Shown: in pieces, positions 45,190 to 56,801 of the stretch
Position numbering within the stretch: position 1 is the stretch's first letter
Layout: each line of letters begins with the position of its first letter
Assembly: GCA_039000515.1 (NCBI GenBank)
Contig: JBCFYV010000100.1
Coordinates: 27,958,818 to 28,022,817 of the forward strand
From: Timema cristinae
Lineage: Eukaryota; Arthropoda; Insecta; Phasmatodea; Timematidae
DNA: 64,000 nt
Direction of reading: 5' to 3'
Made by a program: the position numbers and the translations under genes
Notes under the pieces: generated by a model
Databases searched by the model: none
The model's input: the letters and a program-made list of their open reading frames with translations, nothing else
Told to the model about the DNA's origin: nothing

Positions 45190-45489
45190 GGGTGACCTGG
45201 TGGTCTAGGGGTAAGGTGTCAGACTTCTGTGCTGGGGTCCGGGGTTCAATCTTCAGTCCCAGCATAAATGTATCTGATTGCCAAACCCTTCCTTCACCTC
45301 TGACAAGACGTGTATTAATCACAACTTGTGAATGTGTGGAATGCCAGGCCTCCACCGTGGTTCGGATCCCACGTTAAACTGTAGGTCCTCAATTTCATCT
45401 CACAATCACCCTACCATTACACATGAACGTAAGTGCGTACAACCCGAATGGGTAGTAAGACGCGGTGCTAAAAATAATAATAATAATAA
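45190..45489 (+). mobile_element. SINE-C, full length with TSD (reference copy)
   Basis: Head GTGACCTGGTGGTCTAGGGG, B box CGGGGTTCAATC, body with TCTGACAAGACGTGTATTAA and CCACCGTGGTTCGG, tail GTGCGTACAACCCGAATGGG and AAGACGCGGTGCTA, (AAT)n. Target duplication TTTTATCAATA (45179-45189 and 45490-45500). The best copy for defining the family. Confidence 0.95.
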
Positions 45490-45504
45490 TTTTATCAATA
45501 CTTT

Positions 45505-46640
45505 ATTTTTTATTTTCCCTTTTATTTAAAACATTGCAGTATAGCAACATATATTAGCCTCGTATTCACTAATTAAAATTTAAGAACAAAAAAATAATAA
45601 AAATAAATAGTATTACACCTTATTGCACACATATAGCTTATATATAGTTTACTAAATTTCGAATAGAATTCTCAAAAATCAGTTTAATATTCCTTCATAA
45701 AAACAAACATATCTATTTTGGTAGTCATATATTTTTTGAAACACTCTTCAAATATACAACGTCAAACAAAATTATCAGAGCAAATTATCCAAAAATGACA
45801 AATTTTCCAATATGAGTAATATGTAAGCTAGTTATCATTCTTGATCTAGAATTAAAATTACAATTTATCCTCGAGATGGGACCATATAACATCTAAATTT
45901 CAAGTTAAAAAAAAATTTCAAGATGGTTTAAGCTTTAGGCCTTAGTATAGACGGACATAAGGATATAACCTACATAAACATATAAACAATTTTTTTTTGT
46001 TCAGGATCACATAACACGTTCATTATAATCTCGAGGAAATAAATGTTCACGATTACAATACTTTCTCTAAATGGGAAAGAAACAAACGTGTTATCTGAGG
46101 CAAGTGTAGGGGCATAGCTATGTTAGAGTGATCATAATGAATTATCACTTGGTTCACTCTAAGAGTTAATAATTTTTTCTTTATTCTGAATTTACCAAAT
46201 AGTTCTACAGCGTCTTCAGTAAGGACCTCCTTCACTAACTCACTCTCAGTGAAAGTATTTTTTCTTCTTAGAGAACATATGCAAAACTTTAAACAAAGCT
46301 ACTCTAAAAGAAAACAATTCCACTAAAAGCCTAAACTTACTTAGGAAAAGGGACAGGTCAACTGCGCTAATTTTTTTAAAAACATAGCTAAGCTTAGTAA
46401 AACAGTTTGGATCTGCTGTCGATGTTAGAGGCTAAGCCTGTACTTGCATATCTATGCCTTGCATCTATCTCACTCTTGGTTTGCTTAAAAAAACACATTG
46501 ACATTAAGCCGGGAACAAACTAATAATACCAATTATGACTGATAAAAGTTATTTTGGTCACACTCAAATATTAAGTGAAATAATTTGATATATTTTCAAG
46601 TTTAGAAGATCCAAAGCTCAACTTTTAACTACGATGGAGT
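45505..46640. other. AT-rich stretch without gene
   Basis: No repeat or gene recognised. The minus frame 46053-46235 (60 codons) has no domain. Confidence 0.4.
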
Positions 46641-46650
46641 TTTCTTACGC

Positions 46651-46944
46651 GATCGACTAATACTGGCCGTGTGATCGAATAATACTGGCCGTGTGATCGA
46701 ATAATACTGGCCGTGTGATCGAATAATACTGGCTGTGCGATCCACTAATACTGGCTGTGCGATCGACTAATACTGGCCGTGTGATCGACTAATACTGGCC
46801 GTGCGATCGACTAATAGTGGCTGTGTGATCGACTAATACTGGCCGTGCGATCGACTAATACTGGCCGTGCGATCAACTAATACTGGCCGTGCGATCGACT
46901 AATACTGGCCGTGCGATCGACTAATACTGGCTGTACGATCGATT
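46651..46944 (+). repeat. 22-bp satellite, 13 units
   Basis: The unit GATCGACTAATACTGGCCGT GC repeats exactly every 22 bp from 46651 to 46936, then a partial GATCGATT. Variants: GATCGAAT in three early units, TGGCTGT in several, one AATAGTGG. No indels, so the array is young or homogenised. 22 is not a multiple of 3, so no repeated peptide is encoded. Confidence 0.97.
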
Positions 46945-46949
46945 GGTTG

Positions 46950-48780
46950 ACGACCTCTGCAGTACACAGCAGTGGGACCAAACATGTAATTTGGCTACCT
47001 ACGAGAGTAAATAAGGGTATAATAGGATAGGGAGTGAAACGATTAAAGATAAAAATACGAAAACTTATATCACTTGTCTTTGTCGTAACCTTAAAAATGA
47101 GGGAAATTAAAAGCCATATATAAAATACAAATAAATCAAAAAATTACTATCCTAAAATCAAAATTAAAACTAACCGATTTCAATTCCACTGTTGTTGAGT
47201 GATGAGCTCATTCCAGTTCAAGCGTGATCTTACTCTGAGATCCTGGTTAGTTGACCATTGGCCAAAAAATTCACAATATAAGTTATAGCGTCATGAAACT
47301 CTCAAGAGAAAGATACGTTACATTACTGATTCCGAAAGTACAACAGCATACAGAAGCTCCATGCAGGAAGGACAATCGCTCTCGCATGAGCATTAAAATT
47401 GATTTTTTTTATAGGTTGGGGGTCATTGCGGGGGGCGTGTGAGGGGGGCAAATACTTTTATTAAATATGCAAACAAGATATGTTTTGTGGAGATTGTGGG
47501 ATTATGCAAAGAATTGGTTTGTGTGTTGATGTTTAACCATAGCGTAATCATTAGGCAACATTTCTCATAGAATGGAATATAGCCCCTGTAAACCTGTAAG
47601 GGTAAACCTTTTGATTTGGCTTTCGTTGTAAATTAGAATATTAATATTTATCAAATTAAGATTAAAGAGTCAATAAACGTAATAATTAAACTATTAAATC
47701 CCACACACACGAAATTAAAAATATTAGATATAAAAATGAGAAGAAACTTTCCACTGGCTCTTCGACCATTTTTAAATTTTATATATGTGGAACTCGTATG
47801 TGAATTATATTGTCAAGTTCGCCACTATTTTCTTAACACCATATTTTCAGACAGCTTGGATTAAAGGGAAAATGTATTAACATTTTTATTTTTCCATCAA
47901 ACTAATAGTGCAGTCATGTAAATTTAAAACAGTCTGATTTAAGATTAATAGGAACATATATCTTCTGTCAATTCACATCCATTGTTTAGGAGGTAATAGG
48001 ACATACTAGAATAAGCGTGCTTAATTCCCAAGTTTACTTTCTCGTTCATCCAAAGATCTTCTATTTTAAGCTTTAGTTAAATAACCCAAATTAACAAATA
48101 TTCCAGTATTTGTACAAAATTTTGCAAACCTACTTGTTCTTTTCCGGTTCCCTTAGTTTTTCAGGTTCATGGGAACCCTGATATTATATTATCATATCCG
48201 GAGGTAGTAGAAGGATTGTAGAGGGGTGTTTTACCCATAACCCCCCTTAAAGGTGTCCATAAGCTCCCGATAACAATGATTCATTCCTTGCGATGAAGCC
48301 CCCATGGTTATGAAAAGCAACCAACGATTTCTCGCACCCTTGACTTACGACGTTCTCCCTCTGCTTGTTTGATCCCCTTATGGGGCCACGCACGGCAAAC
48401 ACCCATTACGGACAGAGAAGAACACGCCGGGGAAGAGGAACTTGCCTACACCCCCATCATCATCCCTTTCCAGCCTGAAAGGTAAAGTAACAACTTTGTG
48501 TGGACGATAATGTCCTGTCCGGAGAGTGGTAGGGGAAGGGGGGTACAAACACAATAGGTGCAAAGTTACGCCTCCTTTCATTTAGTTAATGGAAGAGTTG
48601 TAAATTGAATGAAACTCAAGTCGCTAGAGAAGTAAACAATATGTTTTGGACTAATGACCCAACAAACCCGTCAGTTATAGAATGGCGAGAAGCTTACACA
48701 TTTGAGTTTGAATAGGAAGGAAGTAGTTCGAGCTTGGATGGCCTCAAGATTGATGTATTATACCACAGTATTATTGATCT
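46950..48780. other. Gene-free; GC-richer at 48.15-48.55 kb
   Basis: No gene recognised. 48150-48560 has balanced composition (CACGCACGGCAAACACCCAT). The minus frame at 48378-48581 lacks a domain. Confidence 0.3.
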
Positions 48781-48789
48781 CATATTAGG

Positions 48790-49085
48790 TTCGTACTATC
48801 CGACACCTTATCTCAGTGTGTAGCGTGTCTGCCTACTGAGATAAAGACCTGGGTTCGATTTCCAGCATGGCCAAAATATTTACCATTGGTGAAATGTGTG
48901 TTAACCCTTACACATTGATACATTAACGGCTGGGGGCTGGATGTTGTGTCTGTCATAGTCTCAAGCTATATTATAAGGCATATGAGGCTACGACTGGACT
49001 AGCAAGCTGGTAGTGGAAAATATAGGACTTGAAATAACAACTGACCAGGCCACAGTCTAGAAACAGTAATGGATGTAAGAAAATA
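48790..49085 (+). mobile_element. SINE-D, full length
   Basis: Head GACACCTTATCTCAGTGTGT, B box GGGTTCGATTTCC, ACATTAACGGCTGGGGGCTG, GGATGTTGTGTCTGTC and a long 3' part with GCATATGAGGCTACGACTGG and CAGTAATGGATGTAAGAA. The most complete D copy of the subtype with this 3' end. Confidence 0.85.
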
Positions 49086-49261
49086 ATAAGCCTGTATCTT
49101 TGTTTTATTTGGGTTGGGTGATTAAGGTTGTATATAGTTCTGGTATAAGTAAATAAAACTATATGTAAAAACTGGTTATCAAACAGTTTCAGCGACAGCT
49201 TGACGTATTGTATAGAAATATTTATTGGAGTTATTTAACGTACAATTTCTGAAGTTACTAA

Positions 49262-49405
49262 TGGTATCAGCACACAACTAGTAGATTAGTTTAGTTATAG
49301 AACAGACAGAGCATCCAGACACTGGCCGTTACATTACCACTGTCAGGAATTGAATCCAGGATCCTTGTTTTAGTGAGTAGATACACTATCGAATGAGTCA
49401 AAATG
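49262..49405 (-). mobile_element. SINE-D, minus strand, partial
   Basis: Reversed B box (GGATTCAATTCCTGAC), reversed head (GACTCATTCGATAGTGTATC) and CCAGTGTCTGGATGCTCTGT in place of the usual GGATGTTGTG block. Confidence 0.65.
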
Positions 49406-49494
49406 TAGGACGACGATCTATAATAGTATTGAAAAATGTTAATATCTATATGAAAATAAGGATAAATATATAGTCATATTCAATAGTTATATAC

Positions 49495-50079
49495 TACTAG
49501 CTTTTAACCGTCGTGACTTTGCCCGCAATAATTGATAACATCTTTTAATTTTTAACTAAACTGTTTTGGTCATAAATCAAACTTTATTTTTTTCAAATAT
49601 CTATGCGTTTTTCTCGGTTCTAGCTTTAAATAATTTTGCCGTATTTTAATTTTCACTTTTAAATAATTCTAAATAAAAAAAATATATTATTTAAGTTATC
49701 AATTATACATTTTTTATTTCTATTTTTACCTTCATAATTAGTAATATAAATAAATAAATGAAATAATATTTTTTTCAAAATATATAGCTAAAAAATTCAC
49801 ATTTATTATTTATTAGTATGAAACTACGTCACACTAATTACTATTTACTTGAATTACAAAATATTAAATCACAAATTCTTAAATAACATCATTTCAATCA
49901 CATTATAATCATATATTTATTATTATTTAAAATCAAGGGTTGGGAATAGTCCTATATGTTATTCCAGGACATACTCTACCAACGTACAAAGTTTCATTCG
50001 AATCCGTTCAGCAGTTTTGGCGTGATTGAGCAACAAACATCCAAACACACAAACTTTCGCATTTATAATATTAGTAAGA
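49495..50079 (+). repeat. Dispersed repeat with TACTAGC...ATAATATTAGTA ends
   Basis: Start TACTAGCTTTTAACCGTCGT then GACTTTGCCCGC. End CATTCGAATCCGTTCAGCAG, TTTTGGCGTGATTGAGCAAC and CTTTCGCATTTATAATATTA. These end words are typical of a widespread arthropod repeat of uncertain class. The middle (49640-49910) is AT-rich and may be an internal insertion. Confidence 0.7.
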
Positions 50080-50235
50080 TAAGATAATACGTTAGCAAAA
50101 CCATATAATTTAAAGAAAAGCTGAGAATCACGTTCCAAATAAAGTCTATTTTAATCTTGATATTAATTTACTGTATCAAAAGGCTGGGGATTTATATATA
50201 TCAACGTATCTTACAAACAATACAATATTTTACTG

Positions 50236-50475
50236 CCTTTATCGGTGGTCGCATGGACGGTCTTAGTTGTCTCTCACAATAGACATGGATTACAAATTAC
50301 GTTAGGTAGGTGTTCGAATTCCTTCGGAGTGAATTAATTGATTTTTTCATAAATAGTCTCCCTTTATTCCTCCACGTAAATAAGGGTACATTTCATTTGA
50401 ATTCCTCCAGCCTCATACTTAAACTGTTAGTATAATTAAATGTGGATATCCAGAATGGGTATTAAGTGATGGTGG
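50236..50475 (+). mobile_element. SINE-B, plus strand, diverged
   Basis: Head GGTGGTCGCATGGACGGTCT, B-box-like TGTTCGAATTCC, body (TTCCTCCACGTAAATAAGGG) and a worn tail (GGATATCCAGAATGGGTATT). Confidence 0.8.
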
Positions 50476-50479
50476 ACAA

Positions 50480-51029
50480 AATAAAAGCTATATAGAACAC
50501 AGGCATGGTGTCAGTTTTTAAAATAGGTTTCAATTGAATTATTGATCAAACTAAATGTGGAAACCAATCTAATTTTCTTAAGCCGGCACTTGATTTTTTT
50601 TTATATAAGCACATACATTCTTAAAATGAATTGCTAAGTGCAGAAAGGAAACATGTTTAAAAACCAAAGTCTTTCAGGAGAAACCAAAACTTTCTTGCAA
50701 TCCATAATTTGTTCCATATCTGCGGTAAATGTTATTTTTAAGTGACCTCTCACAATAGTATTTTACAGCACTTGTTTCCTTTAGGCAGTTAGCGATTCAT
50801 ATGTCCATAGGGGCGATGAAATAGTATATAATTCAATTTATATAATTTGTGTAAATGTTTCCTTTCTGAATTTAACAATTCAAATATTTAATCACTTATA
50901 AAAACTAAAAAAAAGTTCGCGATTAAATTTTTAAGATTATAAACTTTGATTTTATCTTTGAAAGATTTTTTTATGTATGTTATAAATTAATCTTTCACAA
51001 AGTTTATAAAAAATGTAGATTTAGATTTG
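50480..51029. other. AT-rich stretch without gene
   Basis: Nothing recognised. Confidence 0.4.
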
Positions 51030-51043
51030 TATAAATTATTTAA

Positions 51044-51303
51044 TATAATAATAATATTTAGCACCACGTCTTACTACCGTTCGGGTTATTCACTTTAAGT
51101 ATTAATTACGCTAATGTATTAGGAATTAGGAAGGTTGAATTAGAGGAAGTGAACCCGCATTTGCGCGGAGGGAGAGTGGAAAACCAATTTAGGAAAAGCC
51201 ACCCCCAGTTCACCTGACCGAGATTCGAACCTCGATCTCCCGTTCTCAGCAGTCGAGCTCAACACGACTAGCGCGTTAGCCAACTACGCCACCGAGGCGG
51301 GTA
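51044..51303 (-). mobile_element. SINE-A, minus strand, full length with TSD
   Basis: Near-consensus from AGCACCACGTCTTACTACCG to CAACTACGCCACCGAGGCGG. Exact 14-bp target duplication TATAAATTATTTAA (51030-51043 and 51304-51317). Confidence 0.97.
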
Positions 51304-51404
51304 TATAAATTATTTAAAGCTCGCTATATTTATTTTACAATATTTTCCTTTGTACATGAAGAAATATAGTAACACTAATCTTTTAAGTCTGATATAAACG
51401 GCCG

Positions 51405-51920
51405 TATGGTATTTGGCCCAATAACAACCCCCTCCCTTTTTTTAGAAATATCATGTGCCTTTTTTGGACCAATCTGCACAGAACGTTTGGCACAGTATTG
51501 GTAAGTAAATATGATGTATTTTGGACTAACTTAGATAGGATGTATGGAATAATAATAAACATAATGATCCCTTATAATTATGCAGACTTAACTAAACAAA
51601 TATAATCTAGCCAACCTAACCTAACCATCAAGCGAATTCATTCTATGTTTGTATATATAATCCAGCATGACCTAACCTAATCATCAAGCGAATTCCTTAG
51701 ATGTTTGTAGATATAACCCATAATGCCCTAACCTAACCATCAGGCTTATCCCCTTTTTTAATTTCGCAAACCTAATATAAACTAACATACAATGGTTATA
51801 GAAAAGCTAGTCAGAAGTGTTTTAAAAACTGCGTGAAACGTCCTATGACCAACCTGGTCCAAACGACCCGTGTATTTCTGTTAGAATAGTCCCAGATTGC
51901 GCCAAACGTCCTACGCGCAG
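51405..51920. mobile_element. Putative foldback element with internal CCTAACC repeats
   Basis: GAACGTTTGGCACAGTATTG near 51480 resembles, in reverse, CAGATTGCGCCAAACGTCC near 51893. Also GGACCAATCTGC on the left against GACCAACCTGGTCC on the right. Interior holds three tandem units of about 56 bp. The ends are not sharply defined. Confidence 0.4.
51602..51753 (+). repeat. Tandem repeat, 56-bp units with CCTAACCTAACC
   Basis: Units begin at 51602, 51657 and 51713. Each has CTAACCTAACCATCAAGCG (with changes) and the first two GAATTC...ATGTTTGTATAT. The third is partial. Confidence 0.85.
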
Positions 51921-51924
51921 CTAA

Positions 51925-52400
51925 AGAGTGTTGCGTATAAATACAATGAACTATAATACCTGATTAGCATAAAAACATTATTTTCTCATTCGCAGTGTTA
52001 TTAGCCAACACCGAATGTTTAATTAACTCTGGCCTCGTGTTGTGTACATGAAATGGTCGATTTATCTCAAACCACCCGTGAATCAAAACAAATCACAAAT
52101 CCAGTGAAATGAACGAGTAAATGCAGACAGGTTAAACAATCTGTTTAAAGTTTATCGTCGGGTTTACCATTCCCCCACCAGGGGACATACAAATAACAGT
52201 GTTTCCATACGCGACAGAAGTTTCGAGGTTATGATTAAACCAGTTCCCAGACAAATCCCCCGAGCTTGCAGACCAACTAAGCTAGTTACGCATTTACGAT
52301 TCCCACTAGGTCAGATGTATTAGCTATTCATTTGTTTAGTGAAGTCAGGCTGGCTTCGACTTCAATAACTGGTGTGTGTATTTGAAGGGGAAGCAGGACT
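51925..52400. promoter_or_regulatory. Repeat-poor balanced stretch, possible conserved non-coding DNA
   Basis: No repeats or frames; balanced composition. Homeodomain-like TAATTAA and an AATCAAAACAAATCAC word are present. A cis-regulatory role is only a guess. Confidence 0.15.
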
Positions 52401-52610
52401 TGTAGGAAGTTTGACCATGTTTGAGTTAAAATATGTATATTGAGTCTTATGAAAAGGGGTATTTGAATTTCAAACGCATATTTTTATTACTTGATGTATT
52501 TTTTATTTAATAGAGGCTTTTAATTACAGTTTGTAGTATGTAGCACACAAAGATCACTAATGAAATCTAAACGGTGTTAATGATGATGTATTAAGAAGAA
52601 ATACATTTAT

Positions 52611-52760
52611 ATTAGCGTGAAGAAGGTTAGAGAAAATCGTAACGATCAATCACACGTGAAAAATTATTCCCATGTCATCCAGCCTAGATTTGAACTCCAA
52701 CCTCTGGCAATGGTAGTTCAGTTGAATGCGAGACTGAAGCCTTAAAATGTGTGATCACTG
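52611..52760 (-). mobile_element. SINE-B, minus strand, degraded
   Basis: GAGATTTGAACTCC-like reversed B box (AGATTTGAACTCCAACC) and reversed head words (GAGACTGAAGCCTTAAAATG). Confidence 0.5.
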
Positions 52761-52925
52761 GTATTAATATACTTATAAAAATCAACATTCTCGAGCCAAT
52801 GAATTTTCCTACCATAAATCCACTACCGTAAAAAAATTGGAGATGTCAATTTATAAAATGATGCAATTTATAGCTATGCTGGGAAACCAACCCTAGACCC
52901 TCAGAAATGTAAGAATAAGCGCTCA

Positions 52926-53195
52926 CGCCCACTTAAGTTGCCTCAGGGTCTAAGGCGCTACTCTCACAATATACAATAGTTTGTTGATGATGGGGAGACC
53001 GTGGTTCGATTCCAGTTGGGTGTACTGAGTGTGGTTTTTCTTAAATGGTTTCCATATTTCTCTTTCTCCATGCAAATTCGGTTACCCTTCCTCTAAATTC
53101 AACCTTCCTCATCCGTAGCAAATTATCGTAACTAATACATAAGCGAAAAACCTGAACGGATAATAAGACGCTGTGCTAAAAAATAACAATTAAAA
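52926..53195 (+). mobile_element. SINE-B, full length with TSD
   Basis: Head GTTGCCTCAGGGTCTAAGGC, B box GTGGTTCGATTCC, body, tail AAAAACCTGAACGGATAATA and AGACGCTGTGCTA, A-rich end. Target duplication AATAAGCGCTCA (52914-52925 and 53196-53207). One of the few B copies with an intact duplication. Confidence 0.95.
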
Positions 53196-53207
53196 AATAA
53201 GCGCTCA

Positions 53208-53557
53208 TAATTAATCTAAGATTTCATAACTTTATAATCTAGCTAACATAAGGTAAAATATAGATATTACCCTTTAAATAAATTTCACAAACGTTTGCCT
53301 GGAAAGAAAAAGAGAAACTACAAAGAAAAGAAATTTATCAACGTTCTTAGATTGAAATGCAGCCTCGTGAATAAATGTGCTCTTGCAGTGCCAATGTTGT
53401 ATTTTCAATATTTCTTGACAGTTGGTTATTTGTGGAAAAAAATAAAAAAAATTAAAAGCATAATTTCTTTCTACTCTATTTCTTTCTATTTTTATATACA
53501 AATAAAATATTATAAGAATTTAACCAAATTATTCAATTTAAATAATATGATATTTAG
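53208..53557. other. AT-rich stretch, no gene recognised
   Basis: Two complementary frames (53274-53501 minus, 53295-53561 plus) are Lys/Phe/Ile-rich and overlap, with no domain. Confidence 0.4.
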
Positions 53558-53567
53558 ATAGGTATTA

Positions 53568-53825
53568 TTATTATTATTATTATTATTTAGCACCGCGTCT
53601 TACTACCCGTTTGGGTTATAAGCTTAAGTAATAATTACGCTAGTGGATTAGGGTTGAATTTAGAGGAAGTGAACCCGCATATTAGTGAAGGGAGAGCGGA
53701 AAACCATTTAGGATAAACTACACTCCAGTTCACCCAACCGAGATTCGAAGCTCGATCTGCCCGTCCTTGACAGTCGAGCTGAACACCACTAGCGCGTTAG
53801 CTAACTACGCCACCGAGGTGGGTAT
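53568..53825 (-). mobile_element. SINE-A, minus strand, full length with TSD
   Basis: (ATT)n, AGCACCGCGTCTTACTACCC, body, and ACGCCACCGAGGTGGGT at the head. Target duplication ATAGGTATTA (53558-53567 and 53826-53835). It sits at the 5' edge of the SINE-F element. Confidence 0.95.
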
Positions 53826-53835
53826 ATAGGTATTA

Positions 53836-54160
53836 GCTTAGCTATTTAATCCATCATAATATGTTCATTCGTACAGTTGTCATTGTAATATTGGCAGCAG
53901 TAAGCCAACTACCGAGTCGATGGTCGCTGCGTTATCTGATAGCTCGTGATCTTAATAGATAGATCACACATTTGTAGCTGATGAATTCCACACGTCTACC
54001 ATAGACTCTGCCTTAAAATATGAGTGAAAAATAGTCCTCGACACGTTACGGTTCTTGAATAGCTCAGTGGTTAGAGCATTGGCTTAATAAACCTAAGGTC
54101 CCTGATTCGATTTCCGTGTCCAGGTGTCATTTTACAATTTAAAGAATATACTTTTTTTAC
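53836..54160 (+). mobile_element. SINE-F element, uninterrupted copy
   Basis: An upstream unit (CATCATAATATG, GCTGCGTTATCTGATAGCTC, CTCTGCCTTAAAATATGAG) leads into a tRNA-like core at 54052: TGAATAGCTCAGTGGTTAGA, GGTCCCTGATTCGATTTCC, GTGTCCAGGTGTCATTTTAC. This order, with the tRNA-like part in the middle or 3' half, is unlike A-E. Confidence 0.75.
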
Positions 54161-54164
54161 TATT

Positions 54165-55735
54165 CTATTGGTTTGGAAGTCAACGTGCGTAGCATTCTTC
54201 AGTTTTATAAATCATAGTAGCTAACATCACTCAGAACCGTTTTGTCATGTGTATCTTTCACCGGCGGAACACTTGTAACAAGTTCACGGATCACTGGATA
54301 GAATAACTGGTATATAACCTAAAATAATTATGAAACAATCTCACCTTCTCCCATATAAAACGCTCATCCCAGTACAAAGCGATGTTTTTGGAACAGGTTA
54401 TAGTTGGCGATTCCAATGACCACATAATGTACGACAGTAGTGGCTCATATATCGATGACAAGTAAATATTGGCGAACAGGCCGTTTGACGTTCGGTACGA
54501 CCCCCCCACTCAACACAACGCACCTATTCATACGCCATACGTCAACATTAGTTTTGTAGTGGTTCGAATATCTCTCCCAATACACGATTTATCGTACCTC
54601 TGGTCGTTCTATGAATGGTTGCGATGGATTACTAGTGACCTCCTCTACTCCCCTATTAACCCTTAAAAAAAACAAAAAAAAACAGCTATTAATGTCAAAC
54701 CATTGTCATCAAATGGATTGGTGTGATTTTATTTTGGCGTTGCCTCTGAATAAACACCTTTTCAAATGTATGGGTCTAAAGCCCGGTACACACGACACAA
54801 CTATTTGTACAATAAGTCGTGTCGTGTATACCTGGCTTAAGAACGTTACCTACCTATGACGTCACGGCCGGTCAATAAAGGAATTTTCATGTCAATGAAT
54901 TTACGTTTTACTCAGTGAGTTTTGGAGATATAACGTTGAAACAAAAACCATAAATTCCTAAATAATTCTAAAATTAGTCGTACATTGTTGAAAAATTATT
55001 ATTTTTAGTTTTTAGTTGACGTACTGTATTTTTATAAATCATATACAACTCAGGCTAATTGGTATATTCACGAAAATGGCCTGCGGGAGTCTTCCTGACA
55101 GGAAGTAGATTAAAAAGTTCGTGGTAACAAATGTATATCTAGAATAGGAAACAAGAAAAGTGTAAAATTAAAAAGAAAGTCAATATTTTCAAGGAGAAAA
55201 TATTTAAGTGACTGTGTAAACTCGTCAGAGGAAGAGGGAAAGAGTTATAAACACATAAACAAGAGCCCTCTCAGGGTTAACATATTTTCTTTGCTCTCTT
55301 TTTATGGTGTACATTGGCATCTAAGTGTGATAGTGCTTAGACTGCTTATAGGCGTCAAGTTAAGATGCAACCCACTTCACAAAATATCTTCGAAATCTCC
55401 ACGTAGGCAACGTCGTTTGGTCATTAGAATCACATTGCGCTTATTCCTCTTTGATAAGTGGATCATTGTTAGAATCCACACTTATAGAGCAAGAATTATT
55501 TTTAAAAGGTGTTTTTAGGCTTGATCTTGTTTTTACAATATACCTGCTCTTTCCACAATAAAGCTTGATTAACATGTTCGCTGAAAATTAAAATCAGAAT
55601 CAAGTGGTGCAACAATTCACACGCTAACAGAAATATATGTAGGCACATGATGTACAGCAACGCCAACTAGAAATAATTAATTATTTACAAAATTATTTTA
55701 TTTCCTACGAATTTACAGATATTTAAGATTAATGG
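54165..55735. other. Gene-free stretch
   Basis: Several short frames on both strands without domains. A hairpin lies at 54778-54840. No SINE copies, which is unusual for this window. Confidence 0.35.
54778..54840. repeat. Hairpin of about 25-bp arms
   Basis: AAGCCCGGTACACACGACAC on the left and, reversed, AAGCCAGGTATACACGACAC on the right, separated by a loop of about 10 nt. CTAA and TTAA border the ends. It may be a very short MITE. Confidence 0.7.
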
Positions 55736-55737
55736 CA

Positions 55738-56240
55738 CCCTCTTCGGTGGCCACATGGTTTAAGGCGTCAATCTCATGTTAGACTGGCCTGCTGATGACG
55801 GGGAGATTGAGGTTCAAATCCCTGTCGAATGTATAGAGGGTGGATCTTTCAATTTTGGTCCACTCTCCCTCCACGCAAGTGCGGTTACACTTCTTCTAAA
55901 ACTAAACCTTATTCACTACCAAGCCATTAACGTAACATAACCCACTTCAGTGGCCGCATTGTCTAAGGCACCACTCTCGCAATAGACTAGATTGCCGATA
56001 ACATAGAGATAGTGGTTTGATCCCTGTCGGGTGTACCGAGGGTGGTTTTTGTTAAATGGTTTCCCACTTTCCCTCTACGCACATATGGATACACTTCCTC
56101 TAAATTCAACCTTCCCCATCTCTAACCCATTAGCATAATTAGTACATAGACATATAGCCCCTGACGGTAAGTAAGACGCGGGCTAATAATACAAAGCGTA
56201 ATTAGTGAATAGGTGTGTAACCAGAATGGGTAGTAAGACA
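55738..56240 (+). mobile_element. SINE-B, split by another SINE-B
   Basis: The 5' part runs from CTCTTCGGTGGCCACATGGT to AAGCCATTAACGTAAC (about 55938). The 3' part resumes at about 56190 with GCGTAATTAGTGAATAGG and ends with the tail CCAGAATGGGTAGTAAGACA. Confidence 0.85.
55940..56189 (+). mobile_element. SINE-B, full length, nested in the previous copy
   Basis: Head CTTCAGTGGCCGCATTGTCT, B box GTGGTTTGATCCC, body, tail ATAGCCCCTGACGGTAAGTA then GACGCGGGCTA. ACGTAA/GCGTAA at the two junctions may be the remains of the target duplication. Confidence 0.85.
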
Positions 56241-56244
56241 ATAT

Positions 56245-56795
56245 TATAAAAAAAAGTCACGATGGATATTTTAAAATAATTATATGTGTAGTGAAACAAA
56301 TCAACACAAAGAGAGCATAAAAATAGTTGTAATTTTAAAAGCGGTTGCACATTTTCTGATCAACACATTTAAATTAAAGTCCTCATTTTTCTATTTACAC
56401 TTATAAAATAGGCCAATATTGGGTCTGACAAGAATATACACTTTCGTGTTAAAGAGATAGATTTCAAAGCATCTCATGATAGTAGACGCTTGCGCAGTTA
56501 TTGAATCGATTGGTTTTGAAATTTGATTGAGTCTCCAAAGCAGTTCTTGTCGCGAAGAACTGAGAAAGAAACAATTTCAATTCGCACTGAACAGACGAGG
56601 CAGACCGCTCTGATATTTTTGTGATTGGTTCAGAGATAGATTTTCTGTTCTTGTTTATCGGTTCACGTGTGAGACCAGATTATGTGGATATATCTCTCGA
56701 ATCTATCTCCTACGTCTATATCTCTTAGATAAAATCTTGAATTACCTAAATTGGTGATCCCACAAATTATACAGGACAACATAATAAAAATGAAA
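56245..56795. other. Gene-free stretch
   Basis: AT-rich with a more balanced part at 56440-56720. Palindromic GTTCTTGTCGCGAAGAAC-like word near 56543. Nothing recognised. Confidence 0.35.
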
Positions 56796-56801
56796 AAAAC
56801 C

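Noticed and set aside
45192..45377. Open frames along SINE-C (also at 58471-58717 and 24449-24658)
   Set aside because: They coincide with SINE-C copies on either strand.
46651..46944. CRISPR-like array
   Set aside because: Units are contiguous with no spacers, and the genome is eukaryotic in character.
51602..51753. Telomere end
   Set aside because: CCTAACC occurs only as one motif inside 56-bp units and is surrounded by ordinary sequence.
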